Below, one piece after another: positions 54,384 to 63,260 of a DNA stretch of 64,000 nt. Both the position numbers and the translations under genes were made by a program. Each line of letters starts with the position of its first letter. The first letter of the stretch is position 1. This stretch comes from an uncultured Lachnospiraceae bacterium. Its GTDB lineage: Bacteria; Bacillota; Clostridia; Lachnospirales; Lachnospiraceae. The DNA is taken from positions 1 to 64,000 of the forward strand of contig CANOMQ010000008.1 in NCBI GenBank assembly GCA_947567595.1, given 5' to 3'. The notes under the pieces are model-generated. The model saw nothing but the letters and a program-made list of their open reading frames with translations. It searched no databases and had not been told where the DNA came from.

Positions 54384-55802
54384 TCATTTTCTCAATCCCT
54401 TTGGATAGTGGTTTTTCATAATCTGCCCCGCAAGCTTTCCCCAGCCGATACTGTAGCCTGCGCAGGTTATCAGATACCAGCCCTTTTCTCCTTCGTAGTT
54501 TAGTGTCTGCCCGTTTAAATAGGCATTTATGACACTCGTGTCATTTTTATCCTCTCCTGCACATAGCTCCATGTGGCGCTTTACGTCCTCTTTTTTGAGT
54601 GCAAGCGCAAGTGCGTGCGACGGTTCAAAGCGGTTCTTTTTGAAGGTTCCCAAATGCAGTCCGGCGCGCAGTACCTTTAGTCCTTTGATGGACGGCATTC
54701 CCTGCGGCATTCGGTAGAGCTGCTCGCCAAAACAAAGCAGGCAGTCCTCTTTCCCTTCTAAGAGATTGATTGTCAGATTTTCCTGCTGGAAGGTAAAAAA
54801 TTCCTTCACATCTTTTGCCGGACTGCCCTTTTGTAGTCCGTTTTTTAAAAATCCCTGATAAGCGTCCGGCACTTCTCCCGCCTTTTGCAAAACAGCCACA
54901 TAGTGACCCTCCCCGTCTATCAGATGGGGAAACAGCCTTATTGTATCCGCAATATTTTTTACGTCTAAACCACCTGTCCATGCTGCCCTGCCATCGCTCA
55001 TTCCTTCTTTTTTTTCAACCCTGACAATCTCATAATCCGGGTGGCGTGCCAAAAACCGTGCGATCGTTCCTTCATTTTCCTCCGGTGCGAAGGTGCAGGT
55101 GGAGTACACAAGCCTGCCGCCCGGACGCAGCATCTGATTGGCGCAGTCTAAAATTTCGTCCTGTCTGTCCGCACAAAGCCTCACGTTTTCAAGGCTCCAT
55201 TCCCTGCATGCCTCCTCGTTTTTGCGAAACATGCCCTCTCCCGAGCAGGGCGCGTCAACGAGGATTTTATCAAAATATGCATCAAACAGCTCTGACAGCC
55301 GCTTTGGTGCTTCGTTTGTCACAAGCGCGTTTTGAATACCCATGCGCTCTATATTTTCAGAGAGGATTTTTGCCCGCGCAGGGTGGATTTCATTGCACAC
55401 CAAAAGTCCTTCATTTTGCATGTACGCGGCAATCTGCGTCGTTTTTCCGCCGGGCGCTGCGCACAGGTCAAGGATTTTTTCACCGGGCTTTGCGTCCAGA
55501 CAGGGCACGGGCGTCATTGCGCTTGGCTCCTGTATGTAGTAGACGCCCGCCTCGTGAAACGGGTGCTTTCCAAACGGCATGGCTTCCTCATAATAGAATC
55601 CATTTGGCTCCCACGGCACACGGCGCGCCTGCGCGTTTTCAAAGTAAGGCGCTTTCTGCAAAAATTCCTGTGCACTTGTTTTTAGGGTGTTGACACGCAG
55701 CGCCTGCATTTTTGGTTTTTCATAACTACGCACGAACGCAGGATACGCATTTCCAAGCATATCCTGCATTCTGAGTTCAAACGCTTTTGGTAACTTTATC
55801 AT
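54384..55802 (-). CDS. RsmF-like rRNA cytosine-C5 methyltransferase
   Basis: SAM-dependent m5C methyltransferase of the RsmB/NOP/RsmF family. SAM-binding ILDLCAAPGGKTTQIA (about 110-125), motif IV DAPCSGEGMFRK and motif VI VYSTCTFAPEENE carry the two conserved cysteines (catalytic and releasing). A C-terminal PUA-like region (about 300-472) ends GYSIGWGKLAGQIMKNHYPKGLRK, typical of RsmF/YebU-like enzymes. The start overlaps the argC stop by 4 bp. The coding sequence for KNDTSVI contains a 16-bp palindrome also seen in tex. The target is probably a cytosine of 16S rRNA; the exact base is not inferable. Confidence 0.9.
   Translation of the reverse strand: MIKLPKAFELRMQDMLGNAYPAFVRSYEKPKMQALRVNTLKTSAQEFLQKAPYFENAQARRVPWEPNGFYYEEAMPFGKHPFHEAGVYYIQEPSAMTPVPCLDAKPGEKILDLCAAPGGKTTQIAAYMQNEGLLVCNEIHPARAKILSENIERMGIQNALVTNEAPKRLSELFDAYFDKILVDAPCSGEGMFRKNEEACREWSLENVRLCADRQDEILDCANQMLRPGGRLVYSTCTFAPEENEGTIARFLARHPDYEIVRVEKKEGMSDGRAAWTGGLDVKNIADTIRLFPHLIDGEGHYVAVLQKAGEVPDAYQGFLKNGLQKGSPAKDVKEFFTFQQENLTINLLEGKEDCLLCFGEQLYRMPQGMPSIKGLKVLRAGLHLGTFKKNRFEPSHALALALKKEDVKRHMELCAGEDKNDTSVINAYLNGQTLNYEGEKGWYLITCAGYSIGWGKLAGQIMKNHYPKGLRK
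54529..54544. repeat. 16-bp palindrome ATGACACTCGTGTCAT inside the RsmF-like gene
   Basis: Same 16-bp frame as the palindrome in tex (5905-5920), differing only in the two central bases; flanking AAAAATGACAC...GTGTCATAAA is also shared. Confidence 0.5.
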
Positions 55803-56743
55803 AATACAAGTCCCTTATTTTCTTCACAGCCGAGAATGATGTTCAGGCATTGTACTGCCGCGCCGGACGCTCCCTTTCCGAGGTTGTCAAAGCGCGTGCT
55901 CACAAGGAGTCTGTCCTCATTTCCCGTCACATAGACCTCTATGCCGTCCCACCCTGAACAGGTGTTTCCTGCCAAAAATCCGTTGTATTCGGCTTCTTTT
56001 CCAAACGGCATGACTTTGACAAACGGCTCGCCTTTGTAGTAGGCTTCAAACAGCTCGTGCACTTGTTCGGGCGTCGGCTTACCGTTTAGCATGTCTGTGT
56101 AAAACTGCAGGGTTACGACCATGCCACTGTAGTAATCGCAGATGAGCGGCGAAAACAGTGGTGTTCTTGCAAGTCCCGTGACTGCCTGCATTTCCTTTAA
56201 GTGCTTGTGGTTTTGCGACAGCGCGTATTCCCTTGGCGCGTCGAGCTCTTCCTCCCGTACGCAGGACTCATAAACTTCGATTGTCTTTTTTCCGGCGCCG
56301 CTGTAGCCGGACATCGCAAATGCCGCTACAGGGTAATCCTTGGGGAGCATTCCTTTGGCAACCATCGGGTAGGCGATTGTGATAAAGCCTGTCGCGTAAC
56401 AGCCGGGGACGGCTATGCGTTTTCCGGTTTTGATTGCTTCCCTGTGCTCCCACGAAAGCTCGGGGTATCCGTACGCCCAGCCTTCCTGTGTGCGGTGTGC
56501 GGTGGAGGTGTCTATGATAATGGTGTTGTCGTTTTCCACCATTGCGACTGCTTCCCTTGCCGCCGCGTCAGGCAGGCACAGAAATGTGATGTCGGACGCG
56601 TTGATGTATTTTTTGATTTCGTCAGGATTTTTTCGCAGCTCTGACGGGATTTTCAGGATTTCAATGTCGTCGCGTCCCTCAAAACGCTCGAAAATGCGAA
56701 GCCCCGTCGTGCCCTCGCTGCCGTCGATAAAAACTTTTTTCAT
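55799..56743 (-). CDS. argC: N-acetyl-gamma-glutamyl-phosphate reductase, type 2
   Basis: Third step of arginine/ornithine synthesis: NADPH reduction of N-acetylglutamyl phosphate to the semialdehyde. The protein opens KVFIDGSEGTTGLRI (cofactor motif). The catalytic Cys is in AVPGCYATGF (about 115-124), and AMSGYSGAGKKTIEVYE follows. At 314 aa it is the shorter type 2 form. Shine-Dalgarno AAAGGAG precedes the ATG. It has its own promoter and a palindromic site upstream. No other arg genes are adjacent; downstream it overlaps an rRNA methyltransferase, an unrelated partner. Confidence 0.95.
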   Translation of the reverse strand: MKKVFIDGSEGTTGLRIFERFEGRDDIEILKIPSELRKNPDEIKKYINASDITFLCLPDAAAREAVAMVENDNTIIIDTSTAHRTQEGWAYGYPELSWEHREAIKTGKRIAVPGCYATGFITIAYPMVAKGMLPKDYPVAAFAMSGYSGAGKKTIEVYESCVREEELDAPREYALSQNHKHLKEMQAVTGLARTPLFSPLICDYYSGMVVTLQFYTDMLNGKPTPEQVHELFEAYYKGEPFVKVMPFGKEAEYNGFLAGNTCSGWDGIEVYVTGNEDRLLVSTRFDNLGKGASGAAVQCLNIILGCEENKGLVL

Positions 56744-56790
56744 CGGTGTTCTCCTTTGAGTTTTTATGGTTTATCGTCTTTACTTTAATA

Positions 56791-56819
56791 ATATTATGAC
56801 TGAACATGATAAAAGTCAA
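56791..56819 (-). promoter_or_regulatory. Promoter of argC
   Basis: Minus strand: TTGACT (56814-56819), 17-bp spacer, TAATAT (56791-56796). Confidence 0.7.
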
Positions 56820-56829
56820 GCTTGGAAAA

Positions 56830-56843
56830 TAATATGAATATTA
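56830..56843. promoter_or_regulatory. AT-rich palindrome upstream of the argC promoter
   Basis: TAATATGAATATTA has perfect TAATAT/ATATTA arms and sits about 10 bp upstream of the -35. It loosely resembles ARG boxes bound by ArgR/AhrC. Weak evidence. Confidence 0.3.
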
Positions 56844-56854
56844 TAAAGCATTAA

Positions 56855-57244
56855 TCATTGACTATTCCTTACCTGCTGCGTTACTTCGTCCAGCGTTTTT
56901 CTGAGCCTTTGTACTTCTGCAAGACTAAGTCCCGTGTCTTCCGCTATCTCCCCAACTGTCATCTTCCCTCTTTTCAACATCCGCAGTGCGGTTTCCTTTA
57001 AAATTGCCCTTGCGCTTGTTTCAATCAATGCTCCGCCCATAACCTCACCTACGCCTTTCTGTATGTTTTCATATTTCTGTGCAATTTCCTTAATCACATC
57101 ACTGGATAGCTCTATAATTGTCCGCTTGTCAAACGCTCCGATTACGCCTTGTTGCTCCAGTTCGTCAAGCCTTTCTAGGATTTTCTGATACTCCGCTTTT
57201 AACTCCGCCAGCTTCTATTTCCTTCCTGTTTGTGTCTTTATCAT
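56855..57244 (-). pseudogene. Decayed Rpn/PD-(D/E)XK-type nuclease C-terminus with in-frame TAG
   Basis: An ATG at 57244 with GGGGTGG upstream opens MIKTQTGRK and meets TAG at 57215-57217. The same frame then continues uninterrupted for about 120 codons (KLAELKAEYQ..., FDKRTIIELSSDVIKEIAQ...) to 56855. The last part, ALRMLKRGKMTVGEIAEDTGLSLAEVQRLRK, matches the C-terminal tail of Rpn/transposase-like PD-(D/E)XK nucleases; the nuclease core is absent. Translation might restart at the GTG at 57097, giving 80 aa. A remnant is most likely; suppression of the TAG cannot be excluded. Confidence 0.6.
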
Positions 57245-57312
57245 ATCATTATGCCACCCCAAATTCAAGAATTTCACAACATGAAACACGTTTAAAGACT
57301 GAATTTACAAAA

Positions 57313-57364
57313 ACAGAGCCATCATTCCACAGCCAGCACCCCCACCATGAAACAACAGCCCTGT
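57313..57364 (-). terminator. Terminator of the galactan operon
   Basis: ACAGGGC (57358-57364 on the minus strand) pairs with GCTCTGT (57313-57319) with one wobble over a long loop, followed by TTTTG. Confidence 0.45.
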
Positions 57365-57380
57365 TAAACAATCCTTCTAA

Positions 57381-57599
57381 TCAGTCAAAATCAAACTTCG
57401 TAAACCGTTTTGCCATATCCCGGTACCGGAAGCGTACCATCTCGTTCTTCTCGAGCACGTCCGCCTCCTTGCCTGTGTACTGGCAGCGCATACAGTAAAA
57501 CTCGTCCTTTTCCTTGTCGTAAAACATATCGATATCCAAGTCCCTCATAAAGCACGAAGGACATCTGTAATTTAATTTGCCTTTTCTACCTTGAGACAT
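57381..57599 (-). CDS. Small zinc-ribbon protein (72 aa)
   Basis: A short basic protein with two Cys pairs, YRCPSC (about 12-16) and YCMRC (about 35-39), forming a four-cysteine zinc ribbon. A charged tail VRFRYRDMAKRFTKFDFD follows. It could bind nucleic acid or act as a rubredoxin-like structural module; function unknown. AAGGAGG lies 10 nt before its ATG and inside the end of the preceding gene, with which it overlaps by 28 bp. It is the last gene of the galactan operon by position; whether it has anything to do with sugars is not clear. Confidence 0.78.
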   Translation of the reverse strand: MSQGRKGKLNYRCPSCFMRDLDIDMFYDKEKDEFYCMRCQYTGKEADVLEKNEMVRFRYRDMAKRFTKFDFD

Positions 57600-59443
57600 G
57601 TCGCAAATACCTCCTTATTCCTGAGCGTGGTCGTGTAGCCTAATGTGAGCATTGGTGAGAATGCATAGCCCTCCTTCACATAGCCCGTGAAGTCTGTTCC
57701 GCAGGCTGCCATTGATACCTTCGTTTCAATCGGCGGAATGACTGCCGACACCTCCTTTGCACCTGCAAGGCTTTCCTCCCTGCACTTGTATGCGTAGTCG
57801 ATGGTCTTTGTCTCGTTCTCACCCACGCAGCGAAGCGTAATGCCGTTCATATCCTCCGAGTACTCCGTCGTACCGTAGCAGCAAACGATATACTCGTTGA
57901 TTTCCACCTCTGCGTCCGGCTTTGACATCTCCAAAATCGTACGCTCAATCTTAATATCCGAGCTGCCTTCCTCAAAGATAACCCTTGACTGCAATTTCAC
58001 CGTCAAATCATAAAACTCAATATCCACCGGGTCCAGCGTCAGGATACGCGTCTTACCCTGTCCATTCGCATTCGGCTCCTCCGAAAAATGCGCTTTCGTA
58101 CGGCATAAGCAAAGGTCAACCTCCTCGCCGTTATAACATACCTTCGCACTCCTGACCGTGCCCTCGCCTGCGTAATGCGTGAAGTAACCCGCCCGGTACT
58201 TCTCCTGAATAAGGAACGGATACGACGCGTCCCAAACGTGCTTTGTCCCGATACCAGTCTGCCACTCAAGCTTTGCGGCATACGGACGCAAGTCCACAAT
58301 CGCGCCGCCCTGATCCATGTTGACGCACGCCCTCATAAACGGGTCACAGTACCAGAAAAGCTGTTTCTCGGAACCATATAAAATATCTCTCCAAAGCGCA
58401 CACTCCGGCTCCGTGTAAACGCCCTTTGTCACGCCCTTCTTCTCCCTGTAGTAATCGGCAAACTCCGACATGGTCATATCGTCAAGCTTTCCCTCTTTTT
58501 TCAACTGCCCGTAATATGCGCAGCCGTCCTCATACGACTTTAACAAAAGCTCATACGGCGCTTCCCAGCGCCCCATCTTGTTCATCCAGCCGGGGCCGAC
58601 AAACATCATATTGTAAGCGTAGCCGTTATTGTATTTCTCCAAATCCCTGTACTGGTCAATCAGGTTGTACATGTAAGGAAAATCCCATGTCTTGGAATCA
58701 TAAATCATGCCGCGCAAGACGTTTTGCGGGTGCGTGCCGAAGTTCGAGCCGTTTCCGTCATAGCACGCAATCAAATCCCTTGACAAATGCGGGATTGCCA
58801 CAATGCCCGAATCCTCCGCCTCGTTTGCGGCAGGTGCATGTGTATTCTGCTTTGAGGGAATCCACGGTGCCCACGGGCCGCCGTCCATAAAAGTATACCA
58901 CGAATTGTTGCAGGTATGGTATGCCTTCGGGCCTTCCTCCCAGCAGGTCGCAACGGCACATTTTACCATCGGATATTTGCTCTTTATGTAATTAATAAGG
59001 TCTGCGTCCATATAATAAGAGCCTGTCGACTCGGGATAAAAGCCGAACCGCTCATGGAATTTGCCAAACACATCGTCCACAATCGATTTTTTATCTTCCA
59101 TGGAAAACATCCAAATGCAGAAGTCCTTCGTCTTATACTTCTCGCGAAACTCCGTGCAGGGAAGCCCTAACAAGGTGAGCGCAATCTCATCACCATATTG
59201 TTCGTGGTGCTCCTTTGCAAGCGCAACCGCCTCATCGTTGAACAGGCTTGCGTACGTCATCTGAATGGTTGTCTTCAAGCCATTTTTGTGCGCACACTCC
59301 TGCTGCGTCTTAAAAATGTCGAGCGACTCCGTAAGCAGCGCTTTTCTTCCGATATCCTCCGTTTTTCCATGCCCTGTCACCTTTTCCGCATATTCCGGAA
59401 CCATCTCCGGGCGATGGATAATATTTACCACAAATTTATCCAC
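57572..59443 (-). CDS. Large protein of unknown function in the galactan operon (623 aa)
   Basis: I do not recognise this family with confidence. The first 300 residues look like a beta/alpha barrel related in style to GH57 or polysaccharide-deacetylase proteins (VVNIIHRPEMVPEYAEKV, DEIALTLLGLPC, FHERFGFYPESTGSYYMDADLINYIKSKYP). The C-terminal half is beta-rich and looks like a sandwich. Many aromatic residues (HTCNNSWYTFMDGGPWAPW, GPGWMNKMGRWEAPYELL) suggest carbohydrate binding. The GTG at 59443 is preferred since GGAGG lies 7 nt upstream. No signal peptide, so cytoplasmic. Neighbours (GH53, GalT, AraC) suggest it acts on galactose-containing oligosaccharides. Confidence 0.7.
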   Translation of the reverse strand: MDKFVVNIIHRPEMVPEYAEKVTGHGKTEDIGRKALLTESLDIFKTQQECAHKNGLKTTIQMTYASLFNDEAVALAKEHHEQYGDEIALTLLGLPCTEFREKYKTKDFCIWMFSMEDKKSIVDDVFGKFHERFGFYPESTGSYYMDADLINYIKSKYPMVKCAVATCWEEGPKAYHTCNNSWYTFMDGGPWAPWIPSKQNTHAPAANEAEDSGIVAIPHLSRDLIACYDGNGSNFGTHPQNVLRGMIYDSKTWDFPYMYNLIDQYRDLEKYNNGYAYNMMFVGPGWMNKMGRWEAPYELLLKSYEDGCAYYGQLKKEGKLDDMTMSEFADYYREKKGVTKGVYTEPECALWRDILYGSEKQLFWYCDPFMRACVNMDQGGAIVDLRPYAAKLEWQTGIGTKHVWDASYPFLIQEKYRAGYFTHYAGEGTVRSAKVCYNGEEVDLCLCRTKAHFSEEPNANGQGKTRILTLDPVDIEFYDLTVKLQSRVIFEEGSSDIKIERTILEMSKPDAEVEINEYIVCCYGTTEYSEDMNGITLRCVGENETKTIDYAYKCREESLAGAKEVSAVIPPIETKVSMAACGTDFTGYVKEGYAFSPMLTLGYTTTLRNKEVFATCLKVEKAN

Positions 59444-59564
59444 TGTTCTTCCTCCTTCTATCATCTTATTGCCATTTCACGACGGCTTATAGATGAAGTA
59501 TAGCATTTCTGTCTGTTTTTTGTATCCAATATCCATTTAATTTCGTGCAATTTCAACCATTCTG

Positions 59565-60491
59565 TCACCAGCCCTTGAGCGCGGAAATTTTGTAATCCGC
59601 AAGCTTGCGCTCATGGCTGTCGGGACGCTTTTTCCACTGGTACGGCGAAGTCCCCACAATGCGCCGGAAATTCCTGTTAAAGGTGGACGGGGTGACAAAG
59701 CCGACCTTCTGCGCCACCTCCTCCATGCTGATGTCCGTCTTGTCAATCAGCTCACACGCTTTTCGGATACGCACGAAATTGACATACTCAATCGGCGTCA
59801 TGTTCATTTTTTCCTGAAAAACGCGTCGGAAATGGGTTTCACTCATATGGCAGACCTGCGCCAAATCCGCAATTCGGAAATTGTTGGAATAATTTTTCTC
59901 CACATAATCAATCGCCCGCTCAAGTTGTAACGTTCCGTTGCGGATTTGCGTATGCGCCTCGTTTTTATCATTAAAGCGCGCAATTTCAAACACAAGCGCA
60001 TACGCAATGCCCCATATGCACTCCTGATGGTATTCCCCCTTATGCCGAAATTCCTCCAAAAGCGTACGAACCAGCGTCGCAAAAGCCGGGTGCTCCTGCG
60101 CCTGCACAAAAAATGCCCTGTCATTTACCGTCTCCAATATATTGCGAATTTCCTGCGGCGTCCTGTTACTGCGCTTGAGCAGCTCCTTGGGGTCGATATA
60201 GATATATTCCCAATACGCAACTACCTCCTGATCGCTTCTTGTCACATGCAGGAAATTTGCCGGAATGCAGGATACCATCTGCGCGTCAAAGCGGTGCATA
60301 TCCTCCTCAATCACCAAATCACCTGTTCCATAATGGCAGTAGCCGATTTCCAGCAGGTTATGGAAATGAAGATTGTTAATATTTTCACCATATACCTGCT
60401 TCCACTTGTCGCCGACTAAAACAAGCGCAGGTTTATCATTGGAAAGCTCATAAAATCGAAATTCTGTGGACTCCTTTTTCTTCTTGGACAT
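59565..60491 (-). CDS. AraC-family regulator of the galactan operon
   Basis: 308 aa with an N-terminal cupin-like sensing domain (about 20-150, INNLHFHNLLEIGYCHYGTGDLVIE) and two C-terminal HTH motifs (about 210-295, FRIADLAQVCHMSETHFRRVFQEK and VAQKVGFVTPSTFNRNFRRIVG). GGAGG precedes the ATG at 60491. It lies between galT and the unrecognised 623-aa gene on the same strand. It likely senses a galactose-type sugar and activates the surrounding genes; this is inference from context. An upstream TATACT -10-like hexamer near 59505 may give the next gene a separate promoter. Confidence 0.9.
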   Translation of the reverse strand: MSKKKKESTEFRFYELSNDKPALVLVGDKWKQVYGENINNLHFHNLLEIGYCHYGTGDLVIEEDMHRFDAQMVSCIPANFLHVTRSDQEVVAYWEYIYIDPKELLKRSNRTPQEIRNILETVNDRAFFVQAQEHPAFATLVRTLLEEFRHKGEYHQECIWGIAYALVFEIARFNDKNEAHTQIRNGTLQLERAIDYVEKNYSNNFRIADLAQVCHMSETHFRRVFQEKMNMTPIEYVNFVRIRKACELIDKTDISMEEVAQKVGFVTPSTFNRNFRRIVGTSPYQWKKRPDSHERKLADYKISALKGW

Positions 60492-60549
60492 ATCAAACCT
60501 CCGTCTTGCATAACCTGCGCATTTTCATACAGCTACAAGCACCTGCCTG

Positions 60550-62067
60550 TTATGGCTGCAGGCTCCCGATAAAACGCATAAACGCTGCCTGCCCCTTCTC
60601 GTCCCGCTTATAAACGCCGGCGTGCTCAAGCACCTGACCAAAAACAATGCCGACCTCCTTTTGCAGGATTTCCATAACATTCTCTTTCGTCACGGTATCA
60701 TATTTTGGCAGGATTTCCTCCACCCAGTCCGCGTGCTTTTCGAGCGTTTCATCGGCACGAATATCCGCCTGATTGACAATCGCGTCAGCTAAAAGCTCAA
60801 GCTCTGACTTTAGGCGCGACGGCAGTACGGCAAGTCCCATGACCTCAATTAATCCGATGTTTTCCTTCTTAATATGATGTAATTCTGCGTGCGGGTGGTA
60901 AACGCCAAGCGGGTGCTCCTCGGTCGTGATGTTGTTGCGCAGCACAAGGTCAAGCTCATAATTCCCACCGCGCTTTCTTGCAATCGGCGTAATCGTATTG
61001 TGCGGCTCGCCGTCCGTCTCGGCAAAGATAAACGCGTCCTCGTCCGTATAGCCCCGCCACTTATTTAAAATAATGTCCGCAAGCGCAATAATGCGGTTAT
61101 AGTCCGCATGGGAAAGACGGATTACCGACATCGGCCACTTCACAATGCCTGACGCAATGTCCTCAAAGCCCTTTACCACAAGGGTTTTTTCTACCGGAGC
61201 CTTCGCCATCGCAAACTCGTAGCAGCCGCCCTGAAAATGGTCGTGGCTTAAAATCGAACCGCCGACAATCGGCAAATCCGCGTTGGAGCCGACAAAATAA
61301 TGCGGAAACTGCTCCACAAAATGAAAGAGCTTGACAAACGTGTCATGATTGATTTTCATCGGAATGTGCTGCGAATTAAACACAATGCAGTGCTCGTTAT
61401 AATATACATAAGGAGAGTACTGGAAGCCCCACTGGTTTCCCTGAATTTCCACGGGGATAATCCTGTGGTTCTGCCTTGCGGGGTGGTTTACCCGTCCGGC
61501 ATAGCCCTCGTTTTCCATACAAAGCTGGCATTTCGGATAGCCGCTCTGCTTTGCGTTTTTCGCCGCCGCAATCGCCTTCGGGTCCTTCTCCGGCTTGGAG
61601 AGATTAATCGTAATATCCATCTCGCCATACTCCGTGCCCGCCTTCCACTTCCTGTCGCGCGCAATGCGGTAGCGCCGGATATAGTCCGTATTCTGACTAA
61701 ACGCATAGTACCAGTCTGTCGCCGCCTTTGCGCCCTGTTCCTCATAAATATGGTTGAAGGTATAAATCACATCGGACGGGCGCGGCACAAGCCTTCCCAT
61801 AATCTTCGTATCAAACAAATCCCTGTAGACAATGCTGTCGTCCGTCAAAAGCCCATGCGCTGCCGCATAGTCAAGCAGCTCCTTTAACAAGCCCTCCAAA
61901 TCAAATTCTGCCGGATCTTTTATTTCAGGAAGCGTCTCCGGCTCCTCATAATCCTCAATGCCAAACAGCTCCAAAAGGCTGTTGATTGCATAAATCCTGT
62001 CCGTCTCATCTAAAAGTCCTGCTGTCATCGCATATTGTACCAGTGTGGCGATATTCTCTGTAATCAT
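60550..62067 (-). CDS. galT: UDP-glucose--hexose-1-phosphate uridylyltransferase, class II
   Basis: Leloir pathway: exchanges galactose-1-phosphate with UDP-glucose. At 505 aa this is the Firmicutes class II form, not the shorter HIT-type E. coli enzyme. Visible blocks: RVNHPARQNHRIIPVEI (about 215-231), WGFQYSPYVYYNEHCIVF, SILSHDHFQGG (about 270-280) and HPHAELHHIKKENIGLIEVMGLAVLP. The ATG overlaps the GH53 stop by 4 bp, with AAGGAGG upstream, so the two are translationally coupled. galK and galE are not in the window. It channels galactose released by the upstream galactanase. Confidence 0.95.
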   Translation of the reverse strand: MITENIATLVQYAMTAGLLDETDRIYAINSLLELFGIEDYEEPETLPEIKDPAEFDLEGLLKELLDYAAAHGLLTDDSIVYRDLFDTKIMGRLVPRPSDVIYTFNHIYEEQGAKAATDWYYAFSQNTDYIRRYRIARDRKWKAGTEYGEMDITINLSKPEKDPKAIAAAKNAKQSGYPKCQLCMENEGYAGRVNHPARQNHRIIPVEIQGNQWGFQYSPYVYYNEHCIVFNSQHIPMKINHDTFVKLFHFVEQFPHYFVGSNADLPIVGGSILSHDHFQGGCYEFAMAKAPVEKTLVVKGFEDIASGIVKWPMSVIRLSHADYNRIIALADIILNKWRGYTDEDAFIFAETDGEPHNTITPIARKRGGNYELDLVLRNNITTEEHPLGVYHPHAELHHIKKENIGLIEVMGLAVLPSRLKSELELLADAIVNQADIRADETLEKHADWVEEILPKYDTVTKENVMEILQKEVGIVFGQVLEHAGVYKRDEKGQAAFMRFIGSLQP

Positions 62068-63209
62068 GATTTTCCTCCTTTAACGATTTCATCCTGCGGT
62101 TGATATGCCTTGATTACCTGCAATGCCGGAAGCGCGTTTCCGTCGTAATCAAAAAGCGCCTGATTTGCCCATTCGTTTCCGCATGGCCCCTTTTCCTGAA
62201 TATAAGGAAGCGATGTTTCCGTCGCCCAGCCGCTGCCGCTTACGGGAAGCCACGCAGGCTCCCAGTAGAAAAAGCCCCTGCCCTTCTTTTCCGGCACGTT
62301 TTCAAGCGTCTGCAAAAACGCCTTCATAAAGTCACACTGCCCCTCCTTTGTCATGGCAAACGGCACCTTCGCGCAAAGCTCGGGCTTGGTCGCCATGCCC
62401 TTTCGCTTGTCGGGTGCAAGCTTTTCATACGCAATATAATCCTGCGTTGTATGCCCCATTGACACCTCGGCAACAACCAGCTCCTTTCCATAGCGAACCG
62501 CAATGTCGTTCATGTTGTTTGCAAGGTCGTCGAGTGAGCCATGCCAAAACGGATAATACGAAAGCCCGATAATGTCAAAATCGGCGCCTTTATTTTCATA
62601 TATGTACTGGTCAAACCATGTGCGGTAAAGCTCATTCTTTCCGCCGTTGTCCAAATGAATCATAACCCTTGCAGCCGGACACGCCTCCCTGACCGCCCGT
62701 ACTCCGGCACTTACAAAGCGCGCAATATTGTCATAATGCGGCACCTGTCCCTCCGGCCAGAGCAGACCGTTTGTCAGCTCATTTCCGACCTGAACCATAT
62801 CGGGCACCGCACCGTCGCGGGCAAAATCTGCGAGTGTCTGCTTCGTAAAATCATACACCGCCTGCTCAAGCTGCTCCACATTATAGCCTTCCCACGCCTT
62901 GGGTTTGCGCTGTTTTCCGGGGTCTGTCCAAAAATCACTGTAATGAAAATCCAGCAGAAATCCAAGCCCTGCCGCCTTTACGCGCTTTGCCATGCGAAGC
63001 GTCGCCGCATAGTCGTTGTTTCCGCCGCCATAGGGCACACCCTCCGGCGATTTGGGATCGTTCCAAAGACGCAGGCGGATATAATTGACATCATAGCTTT
63101 TCAGGATTTCAATCAAATCCCCTTCCCTGCCATTATCGAAAAACCGCGCGCCGAGCCGTTCAATTTCATCAAGCGATGAAATATCCATTCCTTTCATATA
63201 GTCCGACAT
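62064..63209 (-). CDS. GH53 arabinogalactan endo-beta-1,4-galactanase
   Basis: Endo-acting hydrolase of beta-1,4-galactan, the side chain of pectic arabinogalactan. The acid/base Glu is in VQVGNELTNGLLWPEG (about 140) and the nucleophile Glu in LVVAEVSMGHT (about 250). KGMDISSLDEIERLGARFFDNG and YIRLRLWNDP are standard GH53 blocks. The ATG at 63209 has GGAGG 6 nt upstream. No signal peptide or anchor is present, so it acts in the cytoplasm on imported galacto-oligosaccharides rather than on polymer outside. The 381-aa catalytic domain stands alone. Confidence 0.93.
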   Translation of the reverse strand: MSDYMKGMDISSLDEIERLGARFFDNGREGDLIEILKSYDVNYIRLRLWNDPKSPEGVPYGGGNNDYAATLRMAKRVKAAGLGFLLDFHYSDFWTDPGKQRKPKAWEGYNVEQLEQAVYDFTKQTLADFARDGAVPDMVQVGNELTNGLLWPEGQVPHYDNIARFVSAGVRAVREACPAARVMIHLDNGGKNELYRTWFDQYIYENKGADFDIIGLSYYPFWHGSLDDLANNMNDIAVRYGKELVVAEVSMGHTTQDYIAYEKLAPDKRKGMATKPELCAKVPFAMTKEGQCDFMKAFLQTLENVPEKKGRGFFYWEPAWLPVSGSGWATETSLPYIQEKGPCGNEWANQALFDYDGNALPALQVIKAYQPQDEIVKGGKS

Positions 63210-63260
63210 AATCACCCTCCGTTTCCTATTTAAAATATTTGAAAAAACCGCTTAAATCAT

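Noticed and set aside
61332-61345. TGACAAACGTGTCA in galT as another copy of the dispersed palindrome
   Set aside because: It shares only the TGACA-N4-TGTCA arms and not the flanks; a chance match is likely.
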